The translations under genes and the position numbers were made by a program. The notes below the pieces were generated by a model that had not been told where the DNA came from, did no database searches, and was given only the letters and a program-made list of their open reading frames with translations. DNA of 14,458 nucleotides from Actinomycetota bacterium (GTDB lineage Bacteria > Actinomycetota > Thermoleophilia > Gaiellales > Gaiellaceae). The DNA lies in assembly GCA_005885565.1 (NCBI GenBank), contig VAXK01000057.1, positions 1 through 14,458 of the forward strand. Direction: 5' to 3'. Below, piece by piece: positions 1-6,850 of this stretch (position 1 is the stretch's first letter; each line of letters begins with the position of its first letter).

Positions 1-131
1 AGGTTGCCCGCGTAGGTGAGCGCGTCGAGCGAGACGACCTCGTACGGCGTCGCGCGCAGGAGGTGCCGGATGAAGTTCGACGAGATGAAGCCGGCACCGC
101 CGGTGACGAGGACGCGCAAGCTGTTCGGCAC
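1..131 (-). CDS. rfbB: dTDP-glucose 4,6-dehydratase, N-terminal fragment (cut by window edge)
   Basis: Only the first 43 codons lie in the window. The translation begins with a short MPNSL leader, then RVLVTGGAGFISSNFIRHLL, the glycine-rich NAD-binding loop of extended short-chain dehydrogenases. It continues to SLDALTYAGN, and the LDxLTYAGN motif is typical of dTDP-glucose 4,6-dehydratases, which convert dTDP-glucose to dTDP-4-keto-6-deoxyglucose, the entry step to dTDP-rhamnose and other deoxysugars. I chose the GTG at 131 because it lies just upstream of the conserved strand with an AGG about ten bases before it; a TTG at 119 is the alternative. It follows the sialidase-like gene by 58 bp in the same direction, with a perfect hairpin between them. 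The family (extended SDR) is secure; RfbB rather than another NDP-sugar epimerase/dehydratase is an inference from the LTYAGN motif, since the catalytic YxxxK lies outside the window. Confidence 0.85.
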   Translation of the reverse strand, partial: MPNSLRVLVTGGAGFISSNFIRHLLRATPYEVVSLDALTYAGN

Positions 132-147
132 GGGCGGAAGCCTAATC

Positions 148-173
148 GGGCGCGGCGGCACGCCGCCGCGCCC
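148..173 (-). terminator. Perfect GC hairpin between sialidase-like gene and rfbB
   Basis: GGGCGCGGCGGC (148-159) and its exact reverse complement (162-173) are separated by two bases, so an RNA stem of about 11 bp with a four-base loop can form. It starts 17 bases after the stop of the upstream gene. There is no T-tract after it on the minus strand, so it could be a weak terminator, an attenuator or an RNA-stability element rather than a strong intrinsic terminator. Confidence 0.5.
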
Positions 174-189
174 ACGTCGGCCGGCGAGC

Positions 190-1878
190 CTACGGGCTCA
201 CCGCGTAGATGTTCTGGTCGAGGCCGCCCTGCGAGAGGCAGGGGTCGCTGACGAGCGGCGACGAGTAGGACGGCGCGTTGATGTCGTTCGGCACGTACGT
301 GCACGGCTGGTAGACGTCGAAGCCGTCCGCGTCGTCGTCGGCGCCGGTCTCGCGGGGATCCGTGCCGGGCACGAGGTCGCGGGAGTCCGTCCAGGCAGCC
401 TTCACGGTGCCCCCGACGGCGGAGATGTAGAGGTAGTCGCCCCAGAAGCCGTCGCGCCGGGAGGCGTGCGTCTCCCAGCCGAAGTTGCTGCCGGCCGAGG
501 AGACCTGGGTCTCGCTCCAGCTCACGCCGCCGTTCGTGGACTGGGCCACGTACGTGTTCACGACGTTGCCGGAGTTGGCACCGGACGCCGTGTTCCCCGG
601 AGGACGGGCCGCCGAGTACGTGGGGTCGGCACGCGAGTCGTAGAACACGACGTTGATCGTGCCGCCGCTGGACGCGATGTCGGGGAACCACTGGTGTCCG
701 GTCGCGACCGCGTCGATCGTCGCCGCGGGGGTCGGCCAGCTGACGCCGTCCGGCGAGTTGCGGACGAACACCTTCGACTGGCCGCCGCTCGCGGTCCTCG
801 CCGCCCACACGACGTGCACGCCGGCCGCGTCGGCCGCGACGGCTGACGAGCTGAAGAAGCGCGAGAAGGTAAACCCGGTCGGGCACGCGAACGGCCCGTC
901 GCCGCAGTCCGAGGCGCCGTTGCCGCTGAACTGGCTGGAGTCGAACTGCACGATCGAGGCCACGAGGACAGCTGGGCCGAACGACGCCCCGCCGTCCGTC
1001 GACTTCGCGAGCCAGATCCCGGCGCTCGGATTGGAGGTGGACGGATACTCGATGAACGACACGTACACTGCCCCGTCCGGGCCGACCGCGACGTCGGCGA
1101 AGGACGCGGTGCCGTGCGCCACAGGCGTCACGCGGATCGGCTGCGAGAACGTCAGCCCGTGGTCGGTGGAGCGGGAGAGCAGGACGGTGTTGTTCCCGGC
1201 CAGCCCGGTGTACTGCGACCACGCCACGTAGACGTTGCCGGAGTCGGGGCCGGTCGTCTGGTCGACGGCGAGGTTGATCTTGTCCTGGAAGAGCCCGCTG
1301 CCGGCGAAGTGGGCGGACGGCGTCCCCTTCTTCACCAGCACGGTTCGGTCGTAGGTTCCGCCATCGTCCGTGTACCGGGCGACGTAGACGCCGCCGTTGA
1401 CCGGCTTGCCGCGGTTGAAGCAGATGAACGCGTAGAAGAGCCGGCCGTCGTTGTCGAAGGACTGGCTCGGATCGCCGGAGGCGCCGCACGAGCCGTGCGC
1501 CGGCGAAGCGAGCCCGCCGGCGGACGAGTCCGCCGGATAGCCGGGCACGAGGCTGTCCTGCCAGCTCGAGCCGCCGTCTGTGGAGCGGTAGTACCCGGCC
1601 CACACGTCGCCGTTCACCATCGCGGCGCAGTAGTCGTTCGCGCCGGCGACGACCACGGACGTGTCGTTCGGGTCGACGGCCACGGTCGGCTCGTTCTGCG
1701 AGCGCCTGCCCGTGCTGCAGGCGGCCATCGTCGCGTCGCTCGAGCCGTCGTAGCGCAGGTAGCTCGAGGCGGTGTCGTCCCGCGTCACGCGTGCGTTCGC
1801 GCCGACGCCGAGGGCCGGCCCGGTGAACGCCGTGGCGAGGACGAGGATCGAAGCAGCGAGGAACCAGCGAGGTCTCAT
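190..1878 (-). CDS. Secreted Asp-box beta-propeller protein, sialidase-fold (BNR repeat)
   Basis: A 562-residue exported protein. Residues 1-27 form a signal peptide (MRPRWFLAASILVLATAFTG followed by PALGVGA). Five Asp-box motifs of the S-x-D-x-G-x-x-W/F type lie at about residues 99-106, 237-244, 293-300, 375-381 and 447-454, which is the signature of the sialidase/BNR six-bladed propeller. Cysteines are scattered (about 54, 84, 131, 153, 325, 332, 526, 547) and may form disulfides outside the cell. The start is the ATG at 1878, nine bases after AGGGGGAG; a TTG two codons upstream sits too close to that site. I do not see a convincing arginine triad, so sialidase activity is not supported; the family includes many propellers of unknown ligand. 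It lies 43 bp downstream of the GT2 gene and upstream of rfbB, so a role at the cell surface, perhaps glycan binding, is an inference. Confidence 0.85.
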   Translation of the reverse strand: MRPRWFLAASILVLATAFTGPALGVGANARVTRDDTASSYLRYDGSSDATMAACSTGRRSQNEPTVAVDPNDTSVVVAGANDYCAAMVNGDVWAGYYRSTDGGSSWQDSLVPGYPADSSAGGLASPAHGSCGASGDPSQSFDNDGRLFYAFICFNRGKPVNGGVYVARYTDDGGTYDRTVLVKKGTPSAHFAGSGLFQDKINLAVDQTTGPDSGNVYVAWSQYTGLAGNNTVLLSRSTDHGLTFSQPIRVTPVAHGTASFADVAVGPDGAVYVSFIEYPSTSNPSAGIWLAKSTDGGASFGPAVLVASIVQFDSSQFSGNGASDCGDGPFACPTGFTFSRFFSSSAVAADAAGVHVVWAARTASGGQSKVFVRNSPDGVSWPTPAATIDAVATGHQWFPDIASSGGTINVVFYDSRADPTYSAARPPGNTASGANSGNVVNTYVAQSTNGGVSWSETQVSSAGSNFGWETHASRRDGFWGDYLYISAVGGTVKAAWTDSRDLVPGTDPRETGADDDADGFDVYQPCTYVPNDINAPSYSSPLVSDPCLSQGGLDQNIYAVSP

Positions 1879-1921
1879 GGTCAAAATCTCCCCCTTCCGC
1901 CCACGCGTTGGATGCGGCAGC

Positions 1922-2891
1922 TTAATCGAGCTCGCGCTCGATCGTGTACAGCGGCCTGCCCTCCACCTGCTTCTGGATTCGCCCGAGGTACTCCCCGACG
2001 AGGGCGAGGATGAAGCCCTGCACGCCGAGGACGAAGAGAACGGCGACGCCGCCGAAGAGCGGGCCGGGGAAGTTCGAGTTGTCGATCCAGTAGCCGATCC
2101 CGTAGCCGCCGAGCGCGAGCGCGAGCAGCGTGCAGACGACGCCGAGAGCGATCCCGATCCACTGGATCGGCTGCGGCCAGAAGCCGGCCAGCACGTGCAG
2201 CGCGAGCCGGGTCAGGCGGAGCGGCGAGTACCGCGAGCGCCCCTCGCGCGGCGCGTGCGAGACGTCCACCTCGACCACGCTCGCGCCGCCGGAGAGGACG
2301 AGCGCCTTCGTGAACTTCTGGCGCCCGATCGCGGGCAGCATCGGCTCGAACGCGCTCCGCCGGTAGGCGTTGAACGCGCAGCCGAAGTCGGAGATCGGGA
2401 CACCGGTGAAGCGCCGCAGCATCCCGTTGATGAGCCGCGAGGGAAGCGTCCGGCCCCACGAGTCGCGCCGCGCGTTCCGCCGGCCGCTCGCGACGTCGCT
2501 GCCGCCCTCCACGGCGGCGACGAGGCTCGGGATGTCCTCGGGCGCGTTCTGGAGGTCGCCGTCCATCGTCACGACGACGTCACCGCGCGAGCGAGCGAGA
2601 CCCGCGTGCATCGCGGGATGCTGGCCGAAGTTGCGCTTGAACCTGACCGCGCGGACGCGTCCGTCGCGCTCGTGGAGCCGCTCGAGGCGCGCAAACGTGC
2701 CGTCGCGCGACCCGTCGTCGACGAAGATCAGCTCGTACGGCCGCCCGAGCACGTCGAGCGCCGCGGTGGTCCGCTCGTAGACCTCGTCGACCGTCCCCTC
2801 CTCGTCGAAGACGGTCACGACGACCGAGAGGTCGGGGGGCGCTGCGTCCTCGGGAAGGCGCGCCGCGGACGGCGCTGGGCGCGTCTGGCTC
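1922..2891 (-). other. Body of the GT2 gene (see CDS entry); no separate element
   Basis: I looked for an internal promoter or small gene within this stretch on either strand and saw none. Open frames on the plus strand here are antisense to the glycosyltransferase and have arginine-rich, low-complexity translations typical of high-GC shadows. Confidence 0.3.
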
Positions 2892-2893
2892 AT
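1922..2893 (-). CDS. GT2 family glycosyltransferase, polyprenyl-phosphate sugar synthase type (GtrB/ArnC/DPM1-like)
   Basis: A 323-residue enzyme predicted to move a sugar from a nucleotide donor to a polyprenyl phosphate on the inner face of the membrane. The GT-A domain spans about residues 22-235: SVVVTVFDEEGTV at 23-35, VDDGSRDGT at 58-66, RNFGQHPAMHAGL at 87-99, and the metal-binding DGDLQ at 111-115. Two C-terminal membrane helices follow (about 243-268 and 279-303), ending in EYLGRIQKQVEGRPLY, a hallmark of the GtrB/ArnC/dolichol-phosphate-mannose-synthase group. The donor sugar cannot be read from sequence. The ATG at 2893 has no clear ribosome binding site, so the message may be near-leaderless. 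It is the first gene of the minus-strand set GT2, Asp-box protein, rfbB and is divergent from the Calx-beta gene. Flippase-like partners are not in the window. Confidence 0.92.
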   Translation of the reverse strand: MSQTRPAPSAARLPEDAAPPDLSVVVTVFDEEGTVDEVYERTTAALDVLGRPYELIFVDDGSRDGTFARLERLHERDGRVRAVRFKRNFGQHPAMHAGLARSRGDVVVTMDGDLQNAPEDIPSLVAAVEGGSDVASGRRNARRDSWGRTLPSRLINGMLRRFTGVPISDFGCAFNAYRRSAFEPMLPAIGRQKFTKALVLSGGASVVEVDVSHAPREGRSRYSPLRLTRLALHVLAGFWPQPIQWIGIALGVVCTLLALALGGYGIGYWIDNSNFPGPLFGGVAVLFVLGVQGFILALVGEYLGRIQKQVEGRPLYTIERELD

Positions 2894-2924
2894 TTGCAGC
2901 GGAACTTAACCGAGACCGGCGCGA

Positions 2925-2953
2925 TTGACACCGCCGAGCTGATGCGCGATGCT
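2925..2953 (+). promoter_or_regulatory. Candidate sigma-70-type promoter for the Calx-beta/ligase operon
   Basis: A perfect TTGACA (2925-2930) is followed after exactly 17 bases by GATGCT (2948-2953), a weak but acceptable -10. It lies in the 83-bp gap between the divergent GT2 and Calx-beta genes and points at the latter. If the -10 is right, transcription would begin near 2960, only about 17 bases before the GTG, so the leader is very short. Confidence 0.45.
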
Positions 2954-2976
2954 CGTAGCGAGGGGAGAGTGCAGGC

Positions 2977-3717
2977 GTGAGACATCCGAGGCTGCGGCGG
3001 CGGCGAATCGTGATGGTCGCGATCGTGACCGTCGTCGTCCTCGTGCCGCTCGTCGGGCTCGGCGGGCTCGGATACGCCTCCTCCACTGCCCTGAGCTCGG
3101 CCGGAGCCGACCAGTACTCCACCACGACGACGACGAGCACGACGACGCCGACTACGACGTCCACGAGCACGACGACGCCGACCACGACGTCAACGAGCAC
3201 GACGACGCCGACTACGACGTCCACGAGCACGACGACGTCGACGAGCACCAGCACCAGCACGAGCACCTCGACCTCGACCTCGACCTCGAGCTCGACCTCG
3301 ACGAGCACGACGACGCCGACGGTCACGAAGCCGGGCAAGGGGTGCGGCGACAAGAACCACCTGCACGAGCGGCGGTTCGAGTGCAACGTCGGGATCTCCG
3401 ACGCCCAGGGCAAGGAGGGGAAGAGCGGCACGACCGCCTTCACCTTCGTCGTCTCGCTCTCGGCGAGCCCGCTCTCGCCGGTGACCGTCTCCTACGCGAC
3501 GGCCGCGGGCACCGCGACGACGCCGTCCGACTTCCAGACCGTGAGCGGAACGTTGACCTTCCCCGTCGGCGTAAGTACCAAGACGATCACGGTCGCGGTC
3601 GTCGGGGACAGGGTGCGCGAGCGCAACGAGACGTTCTACGTGAACCTGTCGAACCCGAGCCCGAACGCGTACACCGGCGATGGGCAGGGCGTCGGCACGA
3701 TCGTCGACGACGACTAG
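2977..3717 (+). CDS. Membrane-anchored Thr/Ser-stalk protein with a C-terminal Calx-beta domain
   Basis: A 246-residue surface protein in three parts. Residues 1-10 are basic and 11-33 form a membrane helix or uncleaved signal anchor. About residues 47-115 are almost entirely Thr and Ser with regular Pro, encoded by a tandem DNA repeat; this looks like an extended, possibly O-glycosylated stalk. A linker with GCGDKNHLHERRFEC (two cysteines) leads to a Calx-beta domain (about 135-246) with the typical VTVSYATAAGTAT, SDFQTVSGTLTFPVG and terminal GTIVDDD segments. Calx-beta domains are immunoglobulin-like and often bind calcium or mediate adhesion; which applies here is not visible. The GTG start at 2977 has AGGGGAG nine bases upstream. 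The 3' end overlaps the next ORF by 38 bp if that ORF begins at 3680, so the two are probably co-transcribed. The domain call is firm; the function is not known. Confidence 0.85.
   Translation: MRHPRLRRRRIVMVAIVTVVVLVPLVGLGGLGYASSTALSSAGADQYSTTTTTSTTTPTTTSTSTTTPTTTSTSTTTPTTTSTSTTTSTSTSTSTSTSTSTSTSSSTSTSTTTPTVTKPGKGCGDKNHLHERRFECNVGISDAQGKEGKSGTTAFTFVVSLSASPLSPVTVSYATAAGTATTPSDFQTVSGTLTFPVGVSTKTITVAVVGDRVRERNETFYVNLSNPSPNAYTGDGQGVGTIVDDD
3118..3330 (+). repeat. Thr/Ser-coding tandem repeat (30-bp units, then 6-bp units)
   Basis: Three near-identical 30-bp units begin ACGAGCACGACGACGCCGAC at 3133, 3163 and 3193, with a diverged fourth at 3223. Units 1 and 3 appear identical; unit 2 differs at two bases. 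From about 3240 to 3305 the period shortens to ACCAGC/TCGACC-type hexamers. The units encode TSTTTPTTTS and then ST dipeptides. Such arrays change length by slippage, and both strands stay open through it (the minus strand reads as Val/Glu/Leu repeats, a shadow). Confidence 0.85.
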
Positions 3718-6700
3718 CGCGCTCTCCCGGGCGCGCATCCTCGCGATCGACTGGCCAGTGGCGGTTTTGGCGGCCGCGGTGGCCGCCGCGCTCGCCTTCG
3801 ACGACGGGGGCTACTTCCCGCCGGCCTGGGGGTGGAGCGCCCTCGTGCTCTTCTGGGTCGCCGGGCTGGCGCTCTTCCTTCGCGACCGCTTCGCCTTCGG
3901 GCGGCTCGAGCTGGCGATGCTGGGATCGTTCGCGGGACTCGTCGCCTGGGCCGCGCTCTCCTCGGCGTGGTCGTCGAGCACCGAGCGCTCGATCCTCGAA
4001 GGGCAGCGCGATCTCGTCTACCTCGGCGGCCTGCTCGCGGTCCTCGTCGTCGCGCGAGGTAGGCCGGTCACGGAGCTCCTCGTCGCGGTGTGCGGCGCTG
4101 CGCTCCTCACGTCGGCCTTCGCGCTGACGGACTTCTTCTTCTCGGCTCGCGAGGCCGGCTCTCGCCTGTCCGAGCCGCTCGGCTATCCGAACGCGATCGG
4201 TCTCGTCGCGGCGATCGGCGCGCTCCTGGCCACCGCGTTCGCCGCGCACGCGCGCTCACAGCTCCGGAGAGCTCTCGCGGCGGCCTCCGTCGTGGTCTTC
4301 GTCCTCACGATCTTCTTCACGTACAGCCGCGGCACGTGGATCTCGGTGGCGGTCGGCCTGGCCGCAATGGTCGCGGTCGATCCCCGTCGCGTCGCGCTCC
4401 TGCGGACGGTGGCTGCGGTGGCGCCTGTCGTCGGGGTTGCGTTCTGGCTCGGTGCGCGGACGCACCAGGGTCACCTCCTCGCCCTGGCAACCGTGCTGCT
4501 CGCCGCAGCGGCTGCGCTCACGACGGTCGCCGAGCGGCGGGTCTCGCTCGGCCGGGGCGCCTCGATCGGCGCGGCCGCCGTCGTGGTCGCGCTCCTGCTC
4601 GTCGTTCGAGTCCGCTTCCACCCCTTCGTGCCGGGGGCGCTCGCCGCCTACCTCGCGTACCTCGTCCACGCGGCCGGCGACTGGGACTGGGAGATGCCGG
4701 CGGCGACCCTGCTCGGCCTCTTCTGCGCTGCGGCCCTCCTGCTCGCCGGGCGACCGGCCACGTCGCGATCTCTGCCGCGCGGCGCTCGCGCCGCAACGGT
4801 CGCCGGCGCCGCGGCGCTGGCCGTGGTCGGATTCGTCGGGCTGATCGGAAACGGCGCCCTCGACGCGAGCGCCCGCGCCGCGAGCTCGGAGCGATGGCGG
4901 CAGTCCGTTTCCGAGGCGCGGAAAGCCGTTCGCTGGCTGCCCTGGTCGGCCGAGGCCTGGCGGCGACTCGCGATCGCGCGCTACGGCTCTAGACCCACCG
5001 CCGGTCACCACGCCGCCTCGTTCAGCGGACGGGCGCCGCTCTGGCACCAGGCATGGGACGACTGGAAGGCGCATCGCGTCCTCGGCTCCGGGGCCGGGAC
5101 CTTCGAGGAGTTCTGGGTCGCGCATCGCCGGACGTCCGCACACGCCCGCGACGCGCACAGCCTCTACCTCGAGACGCTGGCCGAGCTCGGGCCTGTCGGG
5201 CTCGGGTTGCTCGTGGCGGCGCTGGGCCTGCCACTCCTGCTCGTTGCCCGAGTCCGCTTCCACCCCTTCGTGCCGGGGGCGCTCGCCGCCTACCTCGCGT
5301 ACCTCGTCCACGCGGCCGGCGACTGGGACTGGGAGATGCCGGCGGCGACCCTGCTCGGCCTCTTCTGCGCTGCGGCCCTCCTGCTCGCCGGGCGACCGGC
5401 CACGTCGCGATCTCTGCCGCGCGGCGCTCGCGCCGCAACGGTCGCCGGCGCCGCGGCGCTGGCCGTGGTCGGATTCGTCGGGCTGATCGGAAACGGCGCC
5501 CTCGACGCGAGCGCCCGCGCCGCGAGCTCGGAGCGATGGCGGCAGTCCGTTTCCGAGGCGCGGAAAGCCGTTCGCTGGCTGCCCTGGTCGGCCGAGGCCT
5601 GGCGGCGACTCGCGATCGCGCAGAGCAGCGAGGGGGACCTCGCGGCCGCGCGGGCGAGCCTGCGCAGATCGATCGCGAAGAGCCCAGACGAATGGCGCCC
5701 GTGGGTGAGCCTCATGCGGCTGAGCACCGGGCGCGCGCAGCGGCAGGCGCTCCGGCAGGCGGCGCGGCTGAACCCCCGCGACCCGGAAGTCGTCCAGTTT
5801 CTCCTCGCGCCCGGCTCGCTGACGCAACGCTGGAGCTACGACGACGCGTGGATCGGATGGCCGGTCGCACCGGTGCACCGCCAGCACTCGATCCGCGGCT
5901 CCTTCCTCGACCCGCGAGCCGGAACGCTGCGGCGGGGCGGGGAGGCCGCGTACCACTTCGGGATCGACATCACCGTCCGCGACGACCGGCCGGAGCCGGG
6001 AGCGCCGCCGGGCCGCACCCACCGGGTCTACGCCGTCGAGGGTGGGATCGCGATCCTGCCCCGGCGCGGGGCTTCGGGCCCGTGTGAGGATCGGAAGGTC
6101 TCGATCGGACACTTCGGCTACTGGCACGTCGACACGAGCGGCGTCGTCGCGAACGGCGAACAGATCCGGCCGGGACAGATGATCGGCTGGACGTGCAAGG
6201 GGCTGTGGCACGTCCACCTCGCCGAGTGGATGGAGCTGTACGGCCGCCGCGTGTACGTGAACCCGGTTCACCAAGGCATGAAGCTCGACCCGTACGTCGA
6301 CCGCACGCCTCCCCGGATTCGCGCGATCGACTTCTCCCGCCCGGCGATGCCGAGGTGGACCGCGGGCGAACGTGTGACCTTTCCGCAGGCCGGCGTCCCG
6401 CTTCCGCGCACGAGCCTCTCGGGACGTGTCGACGTCCGCGCGTGGATCGACGACCCGTCACTCCGCCCGGGCCGGCTCGCCGTACCGGCGCCCCCGGAGC
6501 GGGTCGCGCTCGAGGTGGTGCGAGAGAGCGACGGACGGACCGTCTTCGCCCGGACGGTGTTCCGCAGCGACGTCTTCCTCGGCAGCTCGCTCGGGACGCA
6601 GGCCGTTCCGATCGGCTACCACTACGCCCCGGGCACGAAGGAGACGCTCCCGGCCGCCCGGTGCCTGCGGACGCGGCGCCCCGGCTGCGGCGGCACGTAC

Positions 6701-6850
6701 TGGTTCCGCCTCTTCGCCCGGCCGACGGCAGCCTACTGGGACACCCGAAGGGTCGCGAACGGGAGCTACCGTCTTCGCGTCCGGGCCTGGGACGCGGCCG
6801 GCAACGAGGCGGCGCGCACGACGCGGATCACGATCCGAAACCCCCGCTAG
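3680..6850 (+). CDS. O-antigen-ligase-like membrane protein fused to TPR-like segment and M23 peptidase domain, with internal duplication
   Basis: One uninterrupted 1056-codon frame. Residues 20-309 hold about ten membrane helices, including FTYSRGTW near 213, a hallmark of the Wzy/WaaL O-antigen ligase family. Residues 434-523 hold the family's large external loop, ending DAHSLYLETLAELGPVGL. Residues 310-433 and 524-647 are the same 124 residues twice (DNA-identical); the second copy is in the expected place, just after the loop. About 615-710 is a TPR-like helical tail. From about 716 an M23/LytM domain follows with intact metal ligands: HFGID (His759, Asp763) and WHVHL (His846). About 860-1056 looks like an Ig-like domain. 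M23 enzymes usually cut peptidoglycan peptides; ligases join glycan chains to an acceptor outside the membrane. The M23 part has no signal peptide of its own and would be anchored by the last ligase helix. The first copy adds three helices, which should flip the external loop, so ligase activity is doubtful. The ATG at 3680 lacks a ribosome binding site; a GTG at 3758 is possible. Confidence 0.8.
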   Translation: MGRASARSSTTTSALSRARILAIDWPVAVLAAAVAAALAFDDGGYFPPAWGWSALVLFWVAGLALFLRDRFAFGRLELAMLGSFAGLVAWAALSSAWSSSTERSILEGQRDLVYLGGLLAVLVVARGRPVTELLVAVCGAALLTSAFALTDFFFSAREAGSRLSEPLGYPNAIGLVAAIGALLATAFAAHARSQLRRALAAASVVVFVLTIFFTYSRGTWISVAVGLAAMVAVDPRRVALLRTVAAVAPVVGVAFWLGARTHQGHLLALATVLLAAAAALTTVAERRVSLGRGASIGAAAVVVALLLVVRVRFHPFVPGALAAYLAYLVHAAGDWDWEMPAATLLGLFCAAALLLAGRPATSRSLPRGARAATVAGAAALAVVGFVGLIGNGALDASARAASSERWRQSVSEARKAVRWLPWSAEAWRRLAIARYGSRPTAGHHAASFSGRAPLWHQAWDDWKAHRVLGSGAGTFEEFWVAHRRTSAHARDAHSLYLETLAELGPVGLGLLVAALGLPLLLVARVRFHPFVPGALAAYLAYLVHAAGDWDWEMPAATLLGLFCAAALLLAGRPATSRSLPRGARAATVAGAAALAVVGFVGLIGNGALDASARAASSERWRQSVSEARKAVRWLPWSAEAWRRLAIAQSSEGDLAAARASLRRSIAKSPDEWRPWVSLMRLSTGRAQRQALRQAARLNPRDPEVVQFLLAPGSLTQRWSYDDAWIGWPVAPVHRQHSIRGSFLDPRAGTLRRGGEAAYHFGIDITVRDDRPEPGAPPGRTHRVYAVEGGIAILPRRGASGPCEDRKVSIGHFGYWHVDTSGVVANGEQIRPGQMIGWTCKGLWHVHLAEWMELYGRRVYVNPVHQGMKLDPYVDRTPPRIRAIDFSRPAMPRWTAGERVTFPQAGVPLPRTSLSGRVDVRAWIDDPSLRPGRLAVPAPPERVALEVVRESDGRTVFARTVFRSDVFLGSSLGTQAVPIGYHYAPGTKETLPAARCLRTRRPGCGGTYWFRLFARPTAAYWDTRRVANGSYRLRVRAWDAAGNEAARTTRITIRNPR
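4607..4979 (+). repeat. Exact 373-bp direct repeat, copy 1 (apparently inserted)
   Basis: Starts CGAGTCCGCTTCCACCCCTT and ends CGGCGACTCGCGATCGCGC. I found no difference from copy 2 in a base-by-base reading. It starts on a codon boundary and adds 124 codons between a membrane helix ending LLLVV and RYGSRP, which in ligases of this kind normally follow each other directly. It is therefore the copy I consider out of place. Confidence 0.9.
5249..5621 (+). repeat. Exact 373-bp direct repeat, copy 2 (in the expected position)
   Basis: Offset from copy 1 by 642 bp, which is 214 codons, so both are read in the same frame. It encodes two membrane helices around HAAGDWDWEMPAATLLGLF, then a further helix and the start of the TPR-like tail, continuing without a break into QSSEGDLAAARASLRRSIAK. 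The eleven bases CTCCTGCTCGT also occur just before both copies, a possible microhomology. Confidence 0.9.
6847..6850. other. CTAG shared by two convergent stop codons
   Basis: TAG at 6848-6850 ends the plus-strand ligase/M23 frame and TAG read from 6849-6847 ends the minus-strand kinase. The genes overlap by four bases and there is no intergenic space or hairpin for termination, so the two transcripts should overlap at their 3' ends. Confidence 0.9.

Noticed and set aside
1114..2980. Long plus-strand open frames across the Asp-box and GT2 genes
   Set aside because: Both minus-strand genes have clear domains, starts and ribosome binding or conserved motifs; the plus-strand translations are low-complexity charged shadows.
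3118..3330. Tandem repeats considered as a CRISPR array
   Set aside because: The units are contiguous with no unique spacers and are translated in frame as a Thr/Ser stalk; no cas gene is near.
4607..5621. Duplicated segments considered as an insertion sequence or group II intron
   Set aside because: The repeats are coding sequence of the ligase itself, with no transposase, no terminal inverted repeats and no target-site duplication beyond a base or two.
4256..6274. A 672-codon open frame on the minus strand, including its own internal repeat
   Set aside because: It is antisense to the ligase/M23 gene, its repeat is simply the complement of the 373-bp duplication, and its Arg/Gly/Glu/Pro-rich translation matches no family; it is open because of the GC bias at third codon positions.
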